Shown in pieces: positions 42,591 through 51,614 of a stretch of 64,000 nucleotides of DNA; the first letter of the stretch is position 1, and each line of letters opens with the position of its first letter. Position numbers and translations under genes: made by a program. The notes beneath the pieces are model-generated. The model made no database searches and was not told the DNA's origin. It saw nothing but the letters and a program-made list of their open reading frames with translations. Source of the DNA: JAGDMS01 sp050015455 (GTDB lineage Bacteria > Desulfobacterota > Binatia > HRBIN30); contig JBEKBJ010000007.1 of assembly GCA_050015455.1 (NCBI GenBank), positions 16,314 to 80,313 on the forward strand, written 5' to 3'.

Positions 42591-44185
42591 GTGAACATCG
42601 CAGCGGCACGAGTGAGGGGGCGCGTCGGCGACTCTCTCGCCTCCTCATCGAATTGGCGGTAATGATTGTTCTCTGCGCCTCGGTGGCCCTTCTGATCTGG
42701 CGCGGCAAAGGAGGTGACGCGGCGCTCGTCGGGAAACCTGCCGCGCCGCTGGAGGTGCTCGCCGGCCCGCCGCGGGTGCGCACGCCGGCGGTCGCGGGGC
42801 AGTTCTATCCGTCCGATCCGGGAGAGCTGTTCAATGAGGTGACGCGCCTTCTCGCGTCGTCGCCGGCAATCGGCCTCGGGAGAGTGCACGCTATCCTCGT
42901 TCCGCACGCCGGCTATGCCTTCAGCGCGACGGTTGCCGCGGCGTCCTTCCGCGAGCTGGATCGGAACTTCCGGCGTGTCTTTATTCTGGCGTCCAACCAC
43001 AATGGCGCCGTGAACTTCGCGGGGGTCTCGCTTCCCGATGAGACGCGCTACGCCATTCCGGGCGCCGAGATCCCGCTCTCTGCAGTGCTCAACGATCTGC
43101 GTGACCCGACGCTCTTCGTTCACGAGCCCCTGGCGCACGTGATGCACATGGTCGAGGTGGAGCTGCCGTTTCTGCACCAATTGCGCGGGCGGCCGAAAGC
43201 GGCGGATTACGCGATCGTGCCGATGATTCTCGGCCGCATGGACACCAACGCAATAGACCGCCTGGCCGCCATCCTTGACGGCTACGCCGACCCCACCACG
43301 GTCTTCGTCTTCAGTGTCGACCTGTCCCATTACTATCCTGACCAGACGGCGCGCCAACTGGACCAGTACACCGTCGATGCCCTGATGGCCCGTGATCGCT
43401 CGGCGATCAGAAGGGCCATTACCGACGGCGACCAAGTTCTCGACACGATGCTGGCCCTGGTCCAGCGGCGGGGGTGGCAGCCGACATTTTTGATGGCGCG
43501 CAACTCGGGGGACGCCACCGGTGAAAAAGACCACGTCGTCGGCTACGCTGCCATCGCCTTCCACGAACCGTTTTCCCTGAGCGAGGCGGAGAAGCGCGAT
43601 TTGCTGGCCTTCGCGCGCACGCGAGTGGAGGAGCAGGTACGGCACGGACGCGTGCCGGAGCCGGACGGCGCGTGGCTCGATCAGCATCCGATCTTTCGCA
43701 TTCCCCGCGGCGTCTTCGTTACGCTCGAGAAGAAAGGGCATCTCCGTGGGTGTGTCGGAGACCTTATGCCCTCCAAACCCCTGTACCTCGGCGTCCAGGA
43801 GTCAGCGGTCAACGCTGCGGTGAATGACCATCGGTTCCAGCCGGTGACCGAAGATGAGCTGCGCGACCTTTCCATCTCGCTCTCTGTCTTGGATTATCCC
43901 GCGCGCGTGTATGTGAGCCGGCCGGAGGAATACCTAGAAGTCCTCAAGCCGGGGAAAGACGGCGTGATCCTCGACTACAACGGCAGGCGATCGACGTTTC
44001 TGCCGCAGGTCTGGCGCGACCTACCCAAGCCGGAGGATTTCCTGTCGAGCCTTGCCCTCAAGCAGGGTTCGCCCGCCGACGCCTGGCGGTCTCCGTCCGC
44101 CATCCTTTACAGGTACGAGGCCTACGCCTTCGGGGAGGACTCGATCGTGCATGCGACGGGGCAGCCGAACTCAGCCTTGAAGTGA
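42587..44185 (+). CDS. amrBA: Membrane-anchored Memo-AMMECR1 fusion (AmmeMemoRadiSam proteins B and A)
   Basis: 532 residues. A single TM helix (about 20-38, LIELAVMIVLCASVALLIW) is followed by the Memo domain (about 64-335: TPAVAGQFYPSDP, ILVPHAGYAFS with its metal-type His, ILASNHNGAVN, VFSVDLSHYYPD) and the AMMECR1 domain (about 340-525: LRGCVG signature, LSISLSVLDYP). In many genomes these are separate genes; here they are one chain held outside or at the membrane. The topology (basic N-terminus, then TM) predicts the domains on the outer face, in keeping with the Tat-like signal on the radical SAM partner. ATG 42587 overlaps the amrS stop. Confidence 0.92.
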   Translation: MSEHRSGTSEGARRRLSRLLIELAVMIVLCASVALLIWRGKGGDAALVGKPAAPLEVLAGPPRVRTPAVAGQFYPSDPGELFNEVTRLLASSPAIGLGRVHAILVPHAGYAFSATVAAASFRELDRNFRRVFILASNHNGAVNFAGVSLPDETRYAIPGAEIPLSAVLNDLRDPTLFVHEPLAHVMHMVEVELPFLHQLRGRPKAADYAIVPMILGRMDTNAIDRLAAILDGYADPTTVFVFSVDLSHYYPDQTARQLDQYTVDALMARDRSAIRRAITDGDQVLDTMLALVQRRGWQPTFLMARNSGDATGEKDHVVGYAAIAFHEPFSLSEAEKRDLLAFARTRVEEQVRHGRVPEPDGAWLDQHPIFRIPRGVFVTLEKKGHLRGCVGDLMPSKPLYLGVQESAVNAAVNDHRFQPVTEDELRDLSISLSVLDYPARVYVSRPEEYLEVLKPGKDGVILDYNGRRSTFLPQVWRDLPKPEDFLSSLALKQGSPADAWRSPSAILYRYEAYAFGEDSIVHATGQPNSALK

Positions 44186-44230
44186 CAAAAACTACGCCGC
44201 GTTCAGCCGCGTTCAGTAGCCGATCGAGAC

Positions 44231-44269
44231 GGTTGGCCGCATAGCGCATCGTCGGCACGCTGGCCAACC
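44231..44269. other. Stem-loop after the AmmeMemoRadiSam operon
   Basis: GGTTGGCC (44231-44238) and GGCCAACC (44262-44269) form a perfect eight-pair stem around a 23-base loop, 46 bases past the stop codon. It is preceded by a direct repeat of GCCGCGTTCA. No T-run follows, so a factor-dependent or processing role is more likely than intrinsic termination. Confidence 0.45.
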
Positions 44270-44354
44270 GCAGTCGAACACGAAACGACCATCCCTCCGG
44301 CGCGCGCCGGCACCGCACGTAGATCGGCAGGACGGTTGGGTGTAAGCTGACAAG

Positions 44355-47300
44355 ATGTTTTGCCCGAAGTGCGGCGCAAGAGGTAGCGACGAGGTTCTCT
44401 CCTGTGCCGAGTGCGGAGCTGCGCTCGGTCCGGCGTGCCTCGCCTGCGCCGCTCAGAACCTGCCGGGGTCGCGGTTCTGTCGGATGTGTGGACGGCCGCT
44501 GAGCGAGCCGTCGCCCGATCGGCCGAGCCGCTCTCCCGCTTCGTACACTCCACGCCATCTCACAGAGAAGATCCTCACCTCCCGAGCCGCGCTCGAAGGG
44601 GAGCGAAAGCAAGTGACGGTCCTCTTCGCCGACGTGAAGGGGTCGCAGGAGATCGCGCAGCGCGTCGGCCCTGAGGCCTGGCACGGGATTCTCGATCGTT
44701 TCTTCGAGATCCTGTCCGCCGGAGTGCATCGGTTCGAAGGGGCCATCAACCAGTACACCGGCGACGGGATCATGGCGCTCTTCGGTGCGCCGATCGCCCA
44801 CGAGGATCACGCGCAGCGGGCCTGCTTCGCAGCACTGCACCTGAAGGAGGAGCTGGCCTCATTCAGCGCCGAGCTGCGCCGCACGCGAAGCCTCGACTTC
44901 TCGGTCCGCATGGGCCTCAACTCCGGCGAGGTCGTCGTGGGTCGCATTGGGGACGATCTACGGATGGACTATACGGCCCAAGGACACACCGTCGGCCTCG
45001 CCAGCCGCATGGAGTCGCTCGCCGAGCCGGGCACGATATACCTCACTCGGGTGACGGCAGCGCTGGTGTCGGGATTCTTCCGGCTGAAGGACCTCGGGAA
45101 GTTCTCCGTCAAGGGCGAGCGACGGAGCCTTCGAGTCTACGAGCTTGAGGGAGTTGGCTCGGTGCGGACGCGCTTCGACCAATCGGCCTCTCGGGGCCTG
45201 TCGCCGTTCGTCGGGCGAGAGGCTGAGATGGCGCGGCTCGAAAAGAGCCTTGAGGCCGCCGTCTCCGGAAGCGGCCATGCGGTTGGGGTGGTCTCGGAGG
45301 CCGGCTTTGGAAAGAGCCGACTCTTCTGGGAGTTCGCCGCGCAGTGTCGCTCTCGGGGAATCCTCGTCCTTCAGGCTCGCGGAGTACTTCACGGGCGGGC
45401 GATTCCGCTCTTGCCGGTCGTCGAACTGCTACGCGCGTACTTCGACGTTGGAGAAAACGACGCCGCCGCCTCGGTGCGCGAGAAGGTCGCCGGCCGGCTT
45501 GCCCTCCTCGGGGAGCCGTTCCGCGAAGCGCTGCCGTTCGTCTTCGATCTCCTACGGGTGCCCGAGACCGACCATCCCGCGCCGCGGATCGATCCGGAGG
45601 CTCGGCGCCGCCAGGTCCTCCGCCTGCTAAGGGATCTCTTGCGAGCCCGCAGCGATCAAGAACCGATCGTCATCGTCGGCGAGAATCTTCAATGGTTCGA
45701 CCGGGGAAGCGAGGCGGTTCTGGATCAACTCATCTCGGCACTTGCCGGAACCCGAACTCTCGTCGTCGTGAGCTACCGTCCCGATTACAAGCCCCCCTGG
45801 CGCGAACGCACAGGATTTCAAGAAATGTCCCTCGATCCGCTCGCGGCGGAGGCGACCTTGAGGCTGGCGGGCGAGCTCCTTGGCGACCATCGCTCGGTCC
45901 GCAGCCTCACCCTGCGCATGGCCGAGCGGAGTGGCGGCAATCCGTTCTTCGTCGAGGAAGCGATCCGTTCGCTCAGGGCCAGTCACGAGATCACTGGGCG
46001 CACGGGGCGCTATCGAGCCGTGCGACGCGTCGAGGAGATCGAGATCCCGGCAACAGTCCAGGCGGTTCTCGACGCGCGGATCGACGCCCTCAAGGAGCGG
46101 GAGAAGGTCGTGCTCCAGACGGCGGCGGTCATCGGAAGGGAGTTCCCGTTGGCGGTGCTCCAGAGGATGGTCCCCTATTCGAAAGCGGAGCTGCGCGCCG
46201 CCCTCAAGGTACTCAGCGACACGCAGCTGCTGTCGCCGCCGCGATACGGTGGCGAGCCGCTGTACGCCTTTCGCCACTCCCCGACGCAGGAGGCGGCCTA
46301 TCGATCTCAGCTCGTGCCACGCCGCCAGCAGCTCCACGCTGAGGTCGCCCGCATCATCGAAGAGCTTCATCCGGGAGCCGACGAGCACGCGGCGCTGATC
46401 GCGCACCACCGCGAGAGCGCCGGCGACGAGCGCGCGGCGGCGGACTGGTACACCCGCGCCGCGCGCTGGGTGGGATCCGATGACCCTGCCGAAGCATACC
46501 GCCACTGGCAGAAGGTACGCGCGCTCCTCGCCCGCGACGACGGCGCTGCCGACGCGCTTCCGTTGCGCGTGTTGGCGCTGATTCAGATGCTGAACCTGAG
46601 CTGGCGTCTCGGCGTCGCCGAAGAAGAGGTGCGAGCGCTCTTCGAGGAAGTCCGGGATCTCGCCAAGCGGAGCGAGAGCAAGGACGCCCTGGCCAGAGCG
46701 TACTTAGCCTACGCCGTCGTTCGCGGAATGGCCGGTCACCTCGAGGAGTCGTTGAAGAACGTCCGCGAGGCGACGCAGCTCGCGGAGGACTCGGAGAACG
46801 CGGATCTCAATCTCGGTCTGAAGATGGCCTTCGCCTACTTCGGGGCGGCAGCCGGGCGGTTGCGGGAATCCTTGGCGACCACGGAGGCCGCGCTCTCCGG
46901 GAATGGCAGATATCCGACTCGGAGCGCCGAGCTGGCAGGGATCGACCCGGCCGTCTTCTTGACCGCATTTCGCGGCCACTTGCTCGGCCAGTTGGGGAAG
47001 CTCACCGAAGCTCGGGAGGCACTCGACGCCGCGCTGGAACTCGCGGCCGAGCACGTCGATTCGGAGGTTCGCGGATGGATCCACGGGTGGATCGTCGTGC
47101 TCGCCCGCGCCACCGGCGAGACGGCGGACGTGCTCGAACATGCCAACCGCGGACTCGAGATCGCAGAAAGGACAGGGAGTTTCTTCTCGCAGGTCGTCGC
47201 GTTTGCGCATCTTGGACGCGCCCTCGCCCTCCGCGGGGAGTGGCAAGAGGCGATCGGCGCCTTCGAGAAATCGCTTGAGATTGCCCGCGCGAAGAGGATT

Positions 47301-47717
47301 GGATGCGAGATCGAAGCGGGAATTGTGGCCGATCTCGCCGAAGTCAACTCCTCGATCGGCAATCACCAGGCGGCGCTGGCGCTCGCCTGGGAAGCGATCG
47401 AAATGGCGCACCGGCGCGGTGTGAAGGTAGAGGAATGCCGAGCGCACCTCGTCAACGCGCGCGTGCTCCTCCGGGCCGAGGGCGCGCCCAAGCAACGCGC
47501 CGTCCGCAAGGCGCTGGAAACGGCGGCGGAGCTCGCGCGCGCGACCGAGGCGCGCGTCTACGAGCCCTTCATCCACCTCGAACTCGCGGAGGTGGCGAGG
47601 CTGGCAGGAGACGAGGCGGCTCGCGCCAGCGCGCTGCGAACCAGCTCGGAGCTGTTCGCGGAGATGGGCGCCACCGGCCATCAGGCGACGGCTGCCGGCG
47701 ACTCGGATCTCGGATAG
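44355..47717 (+). CDS. Zinc-ribbon, class III cyclase, AAA ATPase and TPR multidomain protein
   Basis: 1120 residues. Order: two zinc-ribbon pairs (CPKCG/CAECG and CLAC/CRMCG, residues 1-50); class III adenylate/guanylate cyclase domain (about 85-265) with VTVLFADVKGSQE and YTGDGIMALFGAP holding the metal Asp pair; STAND-type ATPase (about 280-570) with SEAGFGKSRLFWEF; ARFRLLRD-like helical region; TPR repeats to the C-terminus (DEHAALIAHH onward). Such proteins couple a cytoplasmic signal to cyclic nucleotide synthesis or ATPase switching. Start ATG 44355 has no strong ribosome site. Single-gene unit. Confidence 0.9.
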   Translation: MFCPKCGARGSDEVLSCAECGAALGPACLACAAQNLPGSRFCRMCGRPLSEPSPDRPSRSPASYTPRHLTEKILTSRAALEGERKQVTVLFADVKGSQEIAQRVGPEAWHGILDRFFEILSAGVHRFEGAINQYTGDGIMALFGAPIAHEDHAQRACFAALHLKEELASFSAELRRTRSLDFSVRMGLNSGEVVVGRIGDDLRMDYTAQGHTVGLASRMESLAEPGTIYLTRVTAALVSGFFRLKDLGKFSVKGERRSLRVYELEGVGSVRTRFDQSASRGLSPFVGREAEMARLEKSLEAAVSGSGHAVGVVSEAGFGKSRLFWEFAAQCRSRGILVLQARGVLHGRAIPLLPVVELLRAYFDVGENDAAASVREKVAGRLALLGEPFREALPFVFDLLRVPETDHPAPRIDPEARRRQVLRLLRDLLRARSDQEPIVIVGENLQWFDRGSEAVLDQLISALAGTRTLVVVSYRPDYKPPWRERTGFQEMSLDPLAAEATLRLAGELLGDHRSVRSLTLRMAERSGGNPFFVEEAIRSLRASHEITGRTGRYRAVRRVEEIEIPATVQAVLDARIDALKEREKVVLQTAAVIGREFPLAVLQRMVPYSKAELRAALKVLSDTQLLSPPRYGGEPLYAFRHSPTQEAAYRSQLVPRRQQLHAEVARIIEELHPGADEHAALIAHHRESAGDERAAADWYTRAARWVGSDDPAEAYRHWQKVRALLARDDGAADALPLRVLALIQMLNLSWRLGVAEEEVRALFEEVRDLAKRSESKDALARAYLAYAVVRGMAGHLEESLKNVREATQLAEDSENADLNLGLKMAFAYFGAAAGRLRESLATTEAALSGNGRYPTRSAELAGIDPAVFLTAFRGHLLGQLGKLTEAREALDAALELAAEHVDSEVRGWIHGWIVVLARATGETADVLEHANRGLEIAERTGSFFSQVVAFAHLGRALALRGEWQEAIGAFEKSLEIARAKRIGCEIEAGIVADLAEVNSSIGNHQAALALAWEAIEMAHRRGVKVEECRAHLVNARVLLRAEGAPKQRAVRKALETAAELARATEARVYEPFIHLELAEVARLAGDEAARASALRTSSELFAEMGATGHQATAAGDSDLG

Positions 47718-47860
47718 ATGAAGAGTGGAGCCGGCGACCGGCTGCGACTCCACCCAGATGCGGTCGCCGTGGAACTCGACCATCTTCCTGCAGATGGCCA
47801 ACCCGATCCGGGAGCCGGGACAGTCGGCGGAGCGCCGCCCTCCACACGGCGGAGCATTTT
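47700..47860 (-). pseudogene. Remnant of a sensor histidine kinase ATP-binding domain
   Basis: On the minus strand the frame reads ADCPGSRIGLAICRKMVEFH, then GDRIWVESQPVAGSTLHL, the G2 box and last strands of a HATPase_c domain (compare PGTGIGLAIC...HGG-IWVES-PG-GSTF). A likely continuation upstream (AQKMLRRVEGG) is in another frame, so there is a frameshift. No dimerisation domain or start remains. Confidence 0.65.
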
Positions 47861-47916
47861 CTGGGCAGTCTCCACCTGAAGAGGCTCGCGGTGAGGCTGG
47901 CCCGCAGGCGTGCCGG

Positions 47917-48171
47917 TCAGGCAGCCTTGCGAGACTTCGGACGCGACGGGGCGGCGAAACGGCCGCGCCAGGTTGCCTGCCACTGGCGACCTGGTCCTCC
48001 CGGCACTTCTACTTCTTCGGGGTGTTCGAACTGATAGATTCGCTTCAACAGGGCTTTTGGATCCGTCCACCGGCCGAGCGCCCGCAGAGGCCGGTCCTTT
48101 GCTTCCCAAGCCACTACGAGCTTCCCACCAATCTCAATCTGGACTCGCCGGAGGGCATCAATCTTCTTCAT
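47917..48171 (-). CDS. Hypothetical small basic protein
   Basis: An 84-residue basic protein (MKKIDALRRVQIEIGGKLVV, then TDPKALLKRIYQFEHPEEVE, and a Lys/Arg/Ala tail). I recognise no family. It lies between two pseudogenes; the weak AGGCGG close to the ATG is the only supporting signal. It could be an intact small gene or another remnant. Confidence 0.4.
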   Translation of the reverse strand: MKKIDALRRVQIEIGGKLVVAWEAKDRPLRALGRWTDPKALLKRIYQFEHPEEVEVPGGPGRQWQATWRGRFAAPSRPKSRKAA

Positions 48172-48205
48172 ACCGCCTACATTATGGACATTCTGAGTCC
48201 GTTAT

Positions 48206-48967
48206 TCAACCCCGCCCGAGCCCACGCTTGTCTAGTCCCGCACTTCGCTCCCGACTTGTGGGAAACGCTTGCAGCCGTTTTCGGCCAAGAACCCGCCCCG
48301 TTAGAAATCTGACACCGCTCTGCGGGCCCATCCGTAACCATGAGCCCGACCGGAAGCGGCCCGGGTTTGTCCACTTCAGGCCGGAAGCGCACGGTGCCTT
48401 CCGGCACGGTGCCGCGTCGACCCGCGCCCAGCTGTCCGAGCTGGTGAGCGCGGTCAGCAGCACCTTGATGCGTTTGTTGCCCTCGTCCGGGATGGGCGTG
48501 ACGGTGCGTGCCAGCGCAAACACGGCGGCGATGTCGAGGCTCTTGCGGAACGTGCCTTCGTCGAAGACCGGCGCGCGCGGCATGAAACTATCCGCGCCGT
48601 AGAAGCGATTGCGCTCATCGGCTATCAGATCGTTGCCGGCACGCACGTCATGGTGCGCCAAGAACTGGACCACGGATTCCGGGGCGTCGGGATCGATCAT
48701 CAAGAGCACCCGGCCGCCGCTGTCGAGATAGCGAGAGAGCAGGTCGGCTTCGCCGGGCAGGAAGTTGCGCGTCGGTCCCGGCAGGATGACCACCGTGCAT
48801 TCGGCGGGGACTCCGTCAGCGGGGAGCGTCGACAGGGTGGGGATCTCGAAGTTCTCCTTCTCCAGCGCCTTGGCGACCTCGCTGTAACCGGTGCGTTCGC
48901 CGGAGTCCTGCGGGCTGTGCTCGCCGTGGCCGGCCACGAAGCACAGCGTGCGGTGCTGCTGGCGCAT
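48206..48967 (-). pseudogene. Remnant of a GldG-like ABC transporter accessory protein
   Basis: The minus frame from about 48967 reads LCFVAGHGEHSPQDSGERTG, GYSEVAKALEKENFEIPTL, VVILPGPTRNFLPGEAD and GGRVLLMIDPDAP, the periplasmic part of GldG-type (DUF4350-like) proteins. Near 48405 the coding similarity moves to another frame (PEGTVRFRPEVDKPG, LPVGLMVTDGP) and then ends. It lacks its N-terminal membrane segment, has a frameshift, and is cut at the 3' end. Confidence 0.7.
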
Positions 48968-48969
48968 CG

Positions 48970-49169
48970 GCGATCACGTCGTAGCCAGCGACGATGGCCT
49001 GCCCGCTGGTCAGCGGAAAGACGCCGCCGAGAATGCTCATCGTGGTAGTCTTGCCCGCGCCGTTGGGCCCGAGAAAGCCGACGATCTCGCCGCGCTCGAC
49101 CTCGAATGAGACGTCGGAGATAGCGGTCAGCGACCCAAAACACTTGGTCAAACGTTGCGCGCGGATCAT
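48970..49169 (-). pseudogene. N-terminal remnant of a Gld-type ABC transporter ATPase
   Basis: ATG at 49169 starts about 65 good codons: MIRAQRLTKCFGSLTAISDV, Walker A GFLGPNGAGKTTTMSILGG, then VFPLTSGQAIVAGYDV. It then runs straight into the middle of the GldG-like gene with a frame change. ABC signature and Walker B are absent. The two genes normally lie in one operon separated by a permease, so a single deletion of the intervening DNA explains the join near 48968. Confidence 0.75.
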
Positions 49170-49302
49170 GAAATCGTAGCCTTCCTATAGTCGACCGTGG
49201 CCGCGGGGCTCAATGCTGGCGGCTGGCCACGTTTATGCTCGATCGACGAGGCGCGAAGTATAGGGTTCGGGGCCGACTCTACCGAAGCAGGTGAGGGAGA
49301 GT

Positions 49303-49392
49303 ATGCCAGGACGAATGGAGGCTGAGGTCGCCGTTATCACCGGCGGTGCCAACGGGATCGGCCGCGCCACCGTGCTGCGATTCCTTCGCTTC
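49303..49392 (+). pseudogene. N-terminal remnant of a short-chain dehydrogenase
   Basis: After GAGGGAG, ATG 49303 begins MPGRMEAEVAVITGGANGIGRATVLRF-like sequence with the TGGANGIGRAT Rossmann motif. The similarity stops after about 28 residues, exactly where the convergent membrane glycosyltransferase gene ends (49391). The rest of the dehydrogenase has been replaced or deleted. Confidence 0.6.
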
Positions 49393-50899
49393 AGCCTCCG
49401 CCCAGTGAGCGGATATCCGGCTCGCGGACGTATACCTGTATGTTGCGCGAGCCCCACAAGACGTGCCTTCCGCTGCGTGCCGAGTCCGCCTCGCTCAACA
49501 CCGGATAGTTCCTTAGTAGCGCATAGCCGCCGAGCGTCCCGGCTGCCAACTCACGCCGGAACGCTTCGCTGAATACCTCCATCGAGACCACAAGCTGCGG
49601 AGACAAGTCCCGCACGGCTTGCGGCGGAATTGCGCCGATGCTGCCGCTGGACCGCTCCTCCGGCACTTTCATGGGATGATACTTAAGGCACTCTGGCGAA
49701 ATCAGACCGGCGGCGTCGATGACGCGCCCACGGAAGGTCCAGCCCAATGCGCCGACCTCTGGCGTCATCAGCACCGCATCGGGGAACAAGGCGGAGAGAT
49801 CGGTCCCGATATGCAGATACTGCCGTGTCCTTGCCCCTTCCGCGTAACTAGGATGCTGCGAGGGGTCGCGCACCAGCAGCCCGTACGCTTCCCTCATGGC
49901 CGACGCAGGAAAACGGTGAATGGCCGCGAGGAGCAGCAGGATCGCATACGTCTTCTTGTCTCGAAGGAGGGCACACATGGCCACAGCCAGCGGCAAGAGG
50001 ATCAACGGGACATACCACTGGAACAGGAACGTGCGGGTTACAGCATAGAGGCCAAGCAGCAAGAGAGGGAAAAACGCCGCGCCCTTCGCCCATGCTGGTG
50101 TGTCGGGCCTCGTCGCTTCGTAAAGCAAGACCGCGCTCGCCACGGCGAATGGAACCACCGCCCAGGGCTCCATCTCGGCTAGGCTCAAGAACTCCTTGAA
50201 ATTGAGCTGGTACAACTTGGCCTTGGCGAAGACGGTGTTCGGGATGACGGTGCTGAAGAAATAGTAATCCGACACCAGCAAGAATAGCAGTGGAAACGCG
50301 CCGCCGATCACATACCGCCTTCGCGAGGCCGCACCAGGCGCCAGTAGGAACCCGATCAGCAACCAGGCTGCGAACTCGTACCGCACGAGCAGGGCCAACG
50401 CCGAAAACAGCCCAAAGGCCACAAATCGGTTCCGCTGGAGGCATAGCAGCGACGCGAGGAAGAACGACAACGCCGCAGGCGTTTCCATCAGCTGAGCAGC
50501 AACGCCCAGCAGGAAGACGGTCACAATCACGAACGCCAGGGCAGCTGAGGCAAGCATCGAAAACCGGCGGGAGAAGAGGACTGCGCACAGGGCGAATGCC
50601 ACCAGGGTGAAGGCCAGGTCTGCATAGGGCACGTTCTCCGGGTGCACTCCCGCCACAGCAAACATCGCGCTGATCAACAGCGTCCACAGAAACGAACTGC
50701 TGCCCGACACCGGTTGACCAATGTTGTAATACGGCTGTCCGTGCTCCACGAAATTTCGCGCAATGCGGAAATGAATGTAAGCGTCGTCCGAAGGGTACTG
50801 CGAATAGAGCGCGATGTATGAATGGAAGTACACAGCGGTGGCGAGCACAAAGACGGCGGCAAGCACATATTGCCGCGTCTTGAGACTGGAGCGCCACAT
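49391..50899 (-). CDS. GT-C type membrane glycosyltransferase (arabinofuranosyltransferase-like)
   Basis: 502 residues with about ten TM helices and a C-terminal soluble domain. The first loop has YPSDDAYIHFRIARNFVEHG and PVSGSSSFLWTLL, with the DD that GT-C enzymes use near the membrane surface; this arrangement resembles AftB-like and other polyprenyl-phosphate-sugar dependent transferases. The C-terminal domain has VIDAAGLISPECLKYHP and YPVLSE. ATG 50899 (MWRSSLKTRQYVLAAVFVLA) gives a plain N-in start; ATG 50959 is an alternative. Substrate is unknown. It lies between two gene remnants and might be part of the insertion that truncated the dehydrogenase. Confidence 0.7.
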   Translation of the reverse strand: MWRSSLKTRQYVLAAVFVLATAVYFHSYIALYSQYPSDDAYIHFRIARNFVEHGQPYYNIGQPVSGSSSFLWTLLISAMFAVAGVHPENVPYADLAFTLVAFALCAVLFSRRFSMLASAALAFVIVTVFLLGVAAQLMETPAALSFFLASLLCLQRNRFVAFGLFSALALLVRYEFAAWLLIGFLLAPGAASRRRYVIGGAFPLLFLLVSDYYFFSTVIPNTVFAKAKLYQLNFKEFLSLAEMEPWAVVPFAVASAVLLYEATRPDTPAWAKGAAFFPLLLLGLYAVTRTFLFQWYVPLILLPLAVAMCALLRDKKTYAILLLLAAIHRFPASAMREAYGLLVRDPSQHPSYAEGARTRQYLHIGTDLSALFPDAVLMTPEVGALGWTFRGRVIDAAGLISPECLKYHPMKVPEERSSGSIGAIPPQAVRDLSPQLVVSMEVFSEAFRRELAAGTLGGYALLRNYPVLSEADSARSGRHVLWGSRNIQVYVREPDIRSLGGG

Positions 50900-51068
50900 G
50901 CCGGGGCCAGCAAGGGAAGGAGAGCGCTGGGGTGAGGTGATGAGATATTCGGCGAACATCTGAGACAGGACAGTAGGTACTCTTTGAGGATGGCGAACTG
51001 ATTTACCGAAAGTCTCTGAGCCGGACGAGTCCCCCACTCCTCGTGCTGGGGCCGCCGCCACGTGGCGG

Positions 51069-51452
51069 CTATGGCGCTGCCTGCGAGGAGGCGTCGGCTG
51101 CGGACGCTTCCGCGGGGTCAGCCTGCGAGGCGGTGGCGCGCTCGAGGAGGCGCCGTGCCGCCGGTGAGAGGTAGACGTCTTCGAGTGGGCGGCCGGCCAG
51201 CTCATCCACCAGGATGTCGATCTGGGCGCTGGGGGACAGGCCGCGGTCGAGCAAAATGACATGCTTCTCCCGCACCCGACAGCTGCCGCTGCGGACGCGG
51301 TAGCCCACCTCGCGCAGCAGCTTCTCCTCGCGCACCTCGAAGCCGAGGCGGGTTGCAGCCCCCTTCAGTTCTTCCAACAAGGCCAGCAGTTCACTGGCGC
51401 TGCGCGCTTGCTTCTCCGTCGGCCGTGCCACCGGGCTCTCCTCACGCAGCAA
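51069..51452 (-). CDS. Conserved hypothetical protein
   Basis: 127 residues, charged, helix-strand pattern: SASELLALLEELKGAATRLG, then KLLREVGYRVRSGSCRVREK, VILLDRGLSPSAQIDILVDE, and a low-complexity Ala/Ser tail. A family of similar size occurs in deltaproteobacteria, in my recollection, without known function. It has no operon partner; the glycosyltransferase starts 170 bases downstream on the same strand. Confidence 0.65.
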   Translation of the reverse strand: MLREESPVARPTEKQARSASELLALLEELKGAATRLGFEVREEKLLREVGYRVRSGSCRVREKHVILLDRGLSPSAQIDILVDELAGRPLEDVYLSPAARRLLERATASQADPAEASAADASSQAAP

Positions 51453-51614
51453 GTTTGTACTGGAGCACAGCGGCGTTGTAAACCCCGCACGGGTGGGCGC
51501 ACCTTCCGGGTATTCCCGCTTGCGAACGCGCCAACCACGGAACGCTGCCGGGCGGCGGTATTTTTCGGACCACCCGTTGTGCTAAAGGGCCAATAGATTC
51601 GGTAAGGTTGGGCG

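Noticed and set aside
42347..43741. 464-residue minus-strand ORF
   Set aside because: Antisense of the Memo-AMMECR1 gene. No plausible domains.
46704..47700. Longer histidine-kinase gene in the minus frame
   Set aside because: Only the first 40 or so codons (47700 and upward) resemble a kinase; the rest is antisense to the TPR region.
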